This document shows, one piece after another, positions 57,801 through 64,000 of a stretch of DNA of 64,000 nucleotides (within the stretch, counting starts at the first letter, position 1; each line of letters starts with the position of its first letter). The stretch spans positions 17,971,730-18,035,729 of the forward strand of contig JARWIR010000001.1 of assembly GCA_029959085.1 (NCBI GenBank), in the 5' to 3' direction. The position numbers were made by a program, and so were the translations under genes. The stretch is from Nemophila menziesii. Its lineage: Eukaryota > Streptophyta > Magnoliopsida > Boraginales > Hydrophyllaceae. The notes under the pieces were generated by a model that ran no database searches, was not told where the DNA came from, and saw nothing but the letters and a program-made list of their open reading frames with translations.

Positions 57801-58417
57801 CAAAATTGATTGATTTTAAGCTTCAGAATAGAAGTGATAAGAAAATTTGGAGTGAGAGTGATAAAAGAGGTTTCTCTTTTAGGAAAACCTTATTTAGAGT
57901 GAATAATCTTACAATTATAGAAGATGTTAATTGGAGTAGTTTTATATGGGCTAAAGCTAATATACCGAGATGCTTCTTCATATCTTGGCTTGCTATACAA
58001 AACAGGTTAAGTACTAAACAGAGGATGTTAGAATGGGGAAGTCAAATTAACCCCTTATGCAGCTTATGCAAGGCAGGAAGTGAAGATAATGTACATTTAT
58101 TCTTCCTTTGCTCTTTTTCTAAAAGAGTACTAACAAGAATTCTGAAGTTATGTGAAGTTGTAAGGATTCCAAAGGATTTTGTTGATTGTAATGATAATTT
58201 GATTGGTATGAAGTGCAATGAAATGAAAATGGTGGTTAGCCTGTTAATCACTACTTTCATATACATTGTATGGTGGCAAAGAAATGAAATAGAACATGGT
58301 GGGGTTATTTTGAATGAAGAACAAATATATGGGAGAATTTGTGAGATGGTTAAAATGAAGATTAAAGAAAGAGTTTTAAAGAATAGTAAAGTTAAAAGAA
58401 TAGCTGAGAGTTTGTAA
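54819..58417 (+). pseudogene. LINE ORF2: endonuclease-reverse transcriptase, broken
   Basis: ATG at 54819. AP-type endonuclease at about residues 1-230 (W-N-V-R-G-L, L-E-T-K, G-D-F-N-E, S-D-H-C-P-V). Reverse transcriptase at about 56330-57050 (L-D-L-Q-K-A-Y-D, G-L-R-Q-G-D-P-L-S-P, catalytic F-A-D-D at 56895-56906). A C-terminal zf-RVT region has C-x-x-C...H...C (about 58057-58110). TGA at 55860-55862 stops the frame, which is otherwise continuous; Trp would be expected there. A frameshift near 57750-57788 separates the last 210 codons. Normally it would nick and copy at the target. Confidence 0.92.
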
Positions 58418-58688
58418 TGATTTGTAATGGGTTAGCTGTTTTTTCATTATGTCTTCACGTGTAATTTTTGAGTAGTAGAAGTCCATTAGTATTAGTGGAT
58501 GGAGTAGTGAATGTCATGTAATGTTTTTCTCTTTTAAAGTTTTTCCTTTTTTAAAAGTATAGTGGGCTTTGCAAGGTATAATAACCCATGTTGGGCCTTA
58601 TGCTTGCATGGACTCTACTAAAGTTTGTAATGAATTTGATGTTGATTATTTAATGAAAAGTTTGATTTGATGATCAAAAAAAAAAAAA
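58418..58688 (+). other. LINE 3' UTR and poly(A) tail
   Basis: Non-coding, with TAATGAAAAG shortly before the A-run. It ends in 13 A residues next to AGATATGACC of the LTR. Confidence 0.85.
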
Positions 58689-59783
58689 GATATGACCAAA
58701 TCAAATCAGCTTACCTTTCCTAGATTTTAGGGTTACGAATTAAAGAGTCCTTGACTTGTCTTCCACTCCAAGTAATTCGACCTAACACCTATAAATACCA
58801 GCTCTAAACCTTAGAAAAATATCCCTTGGCTGCATAAGCTTAATATACACATATAATTCATCATAGAAGCAATCAAGAGGATCTAGAGGAGGAAGAAGCA
58901 AGAGCTAGAGCCTAAATACATCAATTCAACACTTCTCCATCTCTATTCTTTGGGTAAATTAGTATTAGATCTATTTTTTCTATGAGGTATTTCTAAGCTA
59001 TTTATTCAAGAAGTTTATTTATGCATAATTTCTTTTTAGGATTGTAATTATATGAACCATTGAATATTGTTTTTCTGTTTTAATTTGAATCTGGGATTTT
59101 AGTATTTAATTGAATTGGTTCTTAATTTCCATTGACTATATTCTTGTGCTTGTTCACTATCATTGAAGTCATGAATCAAGGGTAGGTTTTAGTAATTAGG
59201 CTATTCACTTAGTGGCGAGTGATCATCCGACAGGGGGGTTCAATTACAGACATAGAATATAGACGCGTGGTGTCCGTTATTTGACCGACAGGCTTGACTA
59301 ACCACGTAGCCAAAGAGGTAAAAGAGTATTCATCCGAAGAGGCATATTCGCCCATATAGGGGTTTATAGTACTTTAGGATAGCTCCTAGGTCCACCCGAC
59401 AGGGGGCTAGGAGATAGTTGATTCCCGACTATTGTGAGATTTCCCATTCACCCTTATTCTTAGGAATCATAGATTCAATAGGATAGATTCATACTTGCAT
59501 ATCCTTATCTTTCTTGCATAATTATTAATTGTTTATTTTATTGTCTATTTTATTATTTAGTTATTAGAAAACAAACTGCTTTATTATTTATCTTTAGCAA
59601 TTAAAACTATCTATTCTAATATTGAACACGAATTTAGAATAACTTCTTAGATTCCTGTGGAGACGATAATCCCGTATTTACTTATCTATTACTTGGTACG
59701 ACCCGTACACTTGCGGTCTGTGGATCCTTTATTCCTTTGCTTTTATTTCATTATTTTATAACACACAAGGACCCACCAGTGAG

Positions 59784-60089
59784 GTGGATTTGTAATGGGT
59801 TGGCTTGGATTTAAGAAATTGTAGGATGAATTGTGAAAATTTAAGCTCTTGATTCTTCAATTTGATGGATTTGGTGAGGATTGGGTGCTTGAATCTCTCT
59901 TGTAATGATGTGGAGAGAAGATTTGATGTGTTTCTCTTGATGATTGGGTAGTGTTTTGATGATTGGTGAAGGTTTTTATGAGCTTTAATGGAGTTTGGAG
60001 AGTTTTGGAGAAGAGGAAGAGGCTTGAGGTTTATAAAATTCGGAATAATGGCTTTATACCTCTTTTATACACTTAAATCTTGTTTTTTT
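59784..60089 (-). other. ORF2 leader of element B, right part
   Basis: Counterpart of 30501-30915 on the minus strand, separated from ORF2 by the nested LTR and LINE. No gene. Confidence 0.6.
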
Positions 60090-60490
60090 CTCTCTCCAGC
60101 GGCGCTCTGCGGACCATGGCTGCGGACTACGGATGTACCGCAGGGGTACACCGCAGCTTCTGTTGCTCAAAATTTTCGCCTCGGCCAAATACACGTGGTA
60201 CCTACCCCGTGGCACGGGTTTTGGACTCGCGGACCATGGCGCGGTATAGGGGGTACACCGCAGGGGTGTACCGCGGCTTCTGTAGCATCCTTCGGCAAAA
60301 TACCCGTCATAGCACCCCGTGGCACGTGTTTTAGGCATGCGGTGTAGGGGTGCGGTGCAGGGGGTAGTCCGCACGGGTCAATTTTCGTCTCGGTATAAAA
60401 TCCGCGGCTCCAACCCGTGGTACGGGTTTCTGTCCTCTGCGGTACACCGCGGCTGAGGTGCGGTATACCGCACCGATGGTGTATCCCTTC
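60090..60490 (-). repeat. GC-rich imperfect minisatellite of element B
   Basis: Same structure as 30120-30500, with GTGGCACGGGTTTTGG and GGTGTACCGCGG cores. The 106-codon frame at 60054-60374 (minus) has the same length as its counterpart in A. Confidence 0.8.
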
Positions 60491-60702
60491 TGGAAAATTT
60501 TGTTTCTTCCCTAACTCGTTTTCTCCAATTCCTAAACACCAAAAACACTAATATCTTTCTCAAATATGAATTATCAACTAAAAACAACTAAACTAAACAT
60601 AAACTAAAAACGTAAAAGACATAAAAACTTAAAAAAATTGCGGGTTGTCTCCCGTACAGCACTTTTATTTAACGTCTTTCAAAGTTAGACGTGTTACCTC
60701 TA

Positions 60703-61500
60703 TCAAGATTTACGAATGTAGCCTCCCCAACAACGAGTTAGGCTATGAACGTCAACTAGTCTGCGCATGATCCCAGTTTTGGGTCGAATTTCTATCACCT
60801 TGGCTGAAACAACCTTAGTGACAATAAATGGTCCCATCCACGAGTCTTTGAATCTTCGTGGCCTATTCTCGCGTTTGTGAGCTTTCCATAGAACTTCATG
60901 GCCAACCCCAAACTTAATGTTTGGCTCAGTATCCACAGGCTTTAAGTGGATCTTCTCAGGAGGGACTTTGTGATGTGAAAGGCTGTGGATGGCAGGAACG
61001 GTGGGATCTAACTTCCTTGGTTTCTTACCCAAGACATAGAAGGTCTCGGATACATTCTTTGCATGAAGGGTAATGGTCCCTTCTTGGAAGTTGATGACAC
61101 TTTGACTTGTGGCCATGAAAGGCCGTCCAAGTATGATTGGAACCTACTTATCTGCATCAAACTCAAGAATAACAAAGTCAGTAGGGATGGCGATATTACC
61201 TGCTCGGACTAGGTCATCCTCCACTGTTCCCCATGTCCTTTTAACTGAGTTGTCAGCGAACTGCAACTTCACTGGAGTTTTCTCTGATTTCTGAAGTCCA
61301 AGTCTCTCAAACACGGACTTAGGCATAAGATTCACACCAGAACCCACATCGTACATAGCTTTCACCTTGAGCATACCATTTATTTGAATAGGAAGGTTGA
61401 AACTTCCCGGATCTTTAAGCTTTGTTGGTAGCTCTCGTTCACTTCTTCTTGAAACCCTCAGGTTCTCTCTTGGGATCTCTACACTCGCCTCTTTCTCAGG
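60703..61500 (-). pseudogene. Protease with integrase C-terminal tail, element B
   Basis: Same composite as 29158-29915. D-V-G-S-G lies near 61350. F-G-V-G-H-E-V-L-W and W-M-G-P-F-I-V lie near 60830-60910. The frame breaks at TAG 61147-61149 (Q in element A: V-P-I-I-L). Directly after the stop the P-F-M-A-T-S segment continues in frame. The sequence TTGCGGGTTGTCTCCCGTAC (60639-60658) is the post-pol junction in reverse orientation. Confidence 0.82.
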
Positions 61501-63783
61501 AATAACTTGTGTAAAAACTTGTTGCGGTGTAAGTCCTCTCTTTGCAATCTCAAGCATTTGGGCGTTGATATTTTCAGGTTGGTATGCCTCTACAAATGTC
61601 TTGAGTACCTTGTCATCTTTAGGATTTGTATCAGGAATAGTTGATGACACTGGTTGAACCATAGGTGGCGGTTCCACCTTCTCTTCTTCTTTCTCTTCAT
61701 GCACAGCAGGTGCGACTTTATCTTCAACTTTCGAATTTAGCTCAACTTGATAATCCATAACCGATCGAATTTCCTCTTGCATCTTCTTCAGAAGTTGTAT
61801 AAACTCGGCTTTCTCTTGATCGTCCTCCACATAAACCTCAGAACAGTCAGATTCCACGGGGCTAGACTTGGTTGGTTCTTCTTCGGTACTCGGAACTTCC
61901 ACGGCACTAACGGCAGCATGCGGTACTTCCCATAGGTGGCGGTTCCACCTTCTCTTCTTCTTTCTCTTCATGCACAGCAGGTGCGACTTTATCTTCAACT
62001 TTCGAATTTAGCTCAACTTGATAATGCATAACCGATCGAATTTCCTCTTGCATCTTCTTCAGAAGTTGTATAAACTCAGCTTTCTCTTGATCGTCCTCCA
62101 CATAAACCTCAGAACAGTCAAATTCCACGGGGCTAGATTTGGTTGGTTCTTCTTCGGTACTCGGAACTTCCACGGCACTAACGGCAGCATGCGGTACTTC
62201 CTTCTGTTCTTCTTCAATTTCAAGGCAAATAGCCTTGCAAGCTTCGAACCCAACATTGTTTTCACCTCCTTCGATTGCCTTTACTTCCTTTTGTTCCATT
62301 AAATTTGTTAACACTTTGTTTAACTGTTCTACTTGAGTACCTAAAATCTGAAGTACGGCATCTTGTCCTCGGACTTTCTGTTCCTGAGCGTTCCTACTCG
62401 TGGTCAAACGATGCAAGGCTTGCATTACTTGCTGATTATCCATAGATCCTTCTTGAGGATACTGAGGTAAAGCTTTCTGATCTAACGAATCGGTGTAAGC
62501 ATCTTGAACAGGTTGTTGAGGGGGAGCAGGTCTATTTTGATATTGATTTTGGTACTGACCTCTCGGTTGGAAAGAGTTGTTCTGGGGGCGCGGTTGATAA
62601 TGACCAGGGTTAGCGGCCCCTTGTGGATTTGAATACTGCATACCCGGATGGTTTCGGTTGCCCGATTGATAACCTCCGCGGTTGGATATGAAGTACACAG
62701 ATTGTGGATTTGATTCGCACTCTTCCCATGTATGATTATTAACCCCACATTGTTGACAACCTTGTGCTTCTTGTACTACGTTTGCAGCGGCTAAATTCTT
62801 TTGCATCTCTAATTTCAGCTCTTTGATTTGATTTTCTAATGTGGATATTAGAGCTGAGTTCGCAGTTTCTGCATCTAAACGAAGCGTTCCTCGGGTCTTT
62901 GCTATAGAAGCTCGCGTTGAAGGCCAACTTCTTTCTTGTTCCATAATATTTTCTAAAACCTCGGAAGCTTCATTATAGTTCATGGACACAAAATTACCCT
63001 TTCCAATGTTATTCACCTTCTCTCTACCTTTATCATTAAGACCTTCATAGAATATAACAAGCTGTAGAGTGGGTGTATAACCATGGAGAGGACATCTAGC
63101 TAATTTATGTTGAAACCTTGTCCATGATTCTCCTACTGTTTCTCCATCTTCTTGACAAAATCTTGCAAGCTCGGTTTGATCTTTAAGTCTCATGCTCTTC
63201 GGATAAAAACGGTTAAAGAACGCGGTTTGAAGTTCTGTCCAAGAATTAATTGTTCCATGTGGCTGTCTTTCTAGCCAATCGCTAGCTCTACCGGTCAAGA
63301 AGAACGAAAACATATGACAATACAGTTGCTCGCGTGTAATGCCAGGAGTAATGTAGGCATCACAAATTTGCATGAATTTCTGAATCGATCTTACCGGATC
63401 TTGAATTGATGTACCATTGTAGAGTCCAAAACTTTGAAATTGACTAAGCATACCCGGATCGGGTCTAAATTTGATATTCTGGATCTCTGGAGGCCAGTAT
63501 TCGATTGGTTGAACATGAAACGGTACATGAAGACCAGGGAGGTCTTGCTGTACTCGATTCTGTTGATTAACGTTATTCTGCCCATTACCTCCTCCTAGTT
63601 GTTGTTGTACACCAGGTGGAATAAACGCTGGAGGTCCTCCTGGTGCAAAGTATACTAACTACGGATCATTATCTTGCATGTCTGCCATAGCTCTTCTCAA
63701 GGCTCTTTCCTCACGAATTCGTTTATTATAAGATCTGAAGCTCCTCTCAGGCTCCGGTAGCGGAGGCCAAGAATTAAACACTG
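61501..63783 (-). pseudogene. Broken gag of element B
   Basis: The gag core and knuckle are intact in one 514-codon frame (63451-61907), better preserved than in element A: F-F-N-R-F-Y-P near 63205, knuckle C-x-x-C-x(4)-H-x(4)-C near 62720-62760. The N-terminal part has TAG at about 63659, where a Gln codon is expected. After 61932 a 271-bp tandem duplication throws the frame, and the remaining gag-protease frame resumes at 61998. The conserved N-terminus opens at GTG, as in A. Confidence 0.88.
61661..62202. repeat. 271-bp tandem duplication in gag of element B
   Basis: 61661-61931 and 61932-62202 are near-identical (ATAGGTGGCGGTTCCACC start). Element A has one copy. 271 is not a multiple of three, so the duplication shifts the reading frame. 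A few differences between the copies show that it is not brand new, or that it was assembled from slightly different templates. Confidence 0.93.
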
Positions 63784-63912
63784 TGAACCTGAAAAAGACT
63801 AAAGCAAACCACAAGCGTAAATCCGGAAAAATAAAAACTAAAAACTAAAAAATAAAAACTAATTAAATACTACTACTCGAAATAGATAACCCACACGCTA
63901 ACGAGACACAAG

Positions 63913-63930
63913 TCCCCGGCAGCGGCGCCA
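63913..63930 (-). other. Primer-binding site of element B, tRNA-Asp type
   Basis: The minus strand reads TGGCGCCGCTGCCGGGGA, identical to element A, including the same mismatch to tRNA-Asp. Six bases separate it from the LTR. Confidence 0.88.
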
Positions 63931-63936
63931 AAAACT

Positions 63937-64000
63937 TGGTGTCGCCTAGGGTGTGAAAAAATTAATACAAATAAAGGTCAAGAAAACTACGCACTCTCAC
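63937..64000 (-). repeat. 5' LTR of element B, cut by the window end
   Basis: The first 64 bases match 48641-48704 (TGGTGTCGCCTAGGGTGTGA). The rest lies outside the window. Confidence 0.95.

Larger units (their letters stand above)
53684..58688 (+). mobile_element. L1-type LINE, inserted in the family-2 LTR
   Basis: Two genes, a ~270-bp 3' UTR and a 13-base poly(A) tail (58676-58688). Sister LTRs read GTATTGAA followed by AAAGATATGACC at the insertion point, so the ends are clear. Any target duplication is hidden in the A-run. There is almost no 5' UTR, so the 5' end is probably truncated. Both genes are damaged. Confidence 0.9.
53043..59778 (+). mobile_element. Family-2 solo LTR in element B, itself split by a LINE
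   Basis: Starts TGATGTCGCCC, ends AGGACCCACCA, with target duplication GTGAG at 53038-53042 and 59779-59783. Without the LINE (53684-58688) it is about 1.73 kb, the family's normal length. It sits in the ORF2 leader of element B. Confidence 0.93.
48641..64000 (-). mobile_element. Element B: Athila-like retrotransposon, runs off the window
   Basis: The minus-strand order is 5' LTR (starts 63937, cut by the window end), tRNA-Asp primer site, gag, protease plus integrase tail, GC-rich minisatellite, nested family-2 LTR with LINE, ORF2, non-coding region and 3' LTR (48641-50141). It shares the pol deletion of element A. The left target duplication should be ATTAG (48636-48640); the right copy is outside the window. 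It is dead: nonsense codons in gag and ORF2, and a frame-shifting 271-bp duplication. Confidence 0.9.

Noticed and set aside
53043..59778. A full-length element with LINE-like pol between two LTRs
   Set aside because: The flanking pieces are the two halves of a single LTR, as shown by sister copies that are continuous at the LINE insertion point.

Overview
The window is nuclear DNA of a flowering plant, most likely a eudicot. It holds one clear host gene with plant introns, a FUSCA3-type B3 transcription factor. The rest is mostly AT-rich repeats and plant retrotransposons: Ty1/Copia, Ty3/Gypsy Athila-like and an L1-type LINE. I cannot name the species. There are no bacterial genes, operons, CRISPR arrays or RNA genes that I can support.

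Layout. (1) 1-14.4 kb is a macrosatellite. Units of about 1.93 kb each combine a (GGTTAA)n array, a degenerate copy of it and an AT-rich spacer. The first unit is interrupted by a MULE-like DNA element (808-2449, 8/9-bp target duplication) and by a complete but pol-less Copia element on the minus strand (4181-10329, target duplication AAGGT). (2) 14.4-16.1 kb has simple repeats, a 446-bp near-perfect palindrome and a CGGTTCGG-rich element. (3) 16257-18243 (minus) is the five-exon FUS3-like gene; upstream lie AT-rich DNA and a 364-bp tandem duplication carrying RY (CATGCA) motifs. (4) 21.0-21.3 kb is a large TA/GA microsatellite. (5) 23590-35220 is a complete Athila-like element (A, plus strand, target duplication CTATG), with a solo LTR of a second family inside its 5' LTR. 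(6) 36.4-38.3 kb is an old Copia-type LTR remnant. (7) 38369-48640 holds two degraded Athila-like halves, C (minus) and D (plus), facing each other head to head; C is broken by two more solo LTRs. (8) 48641-64000 is element B (minus strand, running off the window), inserted in D. B contains a family-2 solo LTR, which contains an L1-type LINE.

How it fits together. The Athila-like elements A and B share one non-autonomous plan: LTR, tRNA-Asp-type primer site, gag, aspartic protease, an integrase C-terminal (GPY/F) tail, a GC-rich minisatellite, a second gene (ORF2), then a long non-coding region and the 3' LTR. Reverse transcriptase, RNase H and the integrase core are missing at the same place in both, so the deletion predates the copies. 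ORF2 resembles the family annotated in plants as 'putative plant transposon protein' (Transposase_32, PF20167, from memory) and ends in a predicted coiled coil. The unrelated Copia element has also lost pol and carries an intact gene of the same general design. That parallel is the most interesting observation here. All Athila-like copies are dead, through nonsense codons, small deletions and a 271-bp internal duplication; the LINE is broken by frameshifts and stops. The order of events can be read from the nesting: D, then B, then the family-2 LTR, then the LINE.
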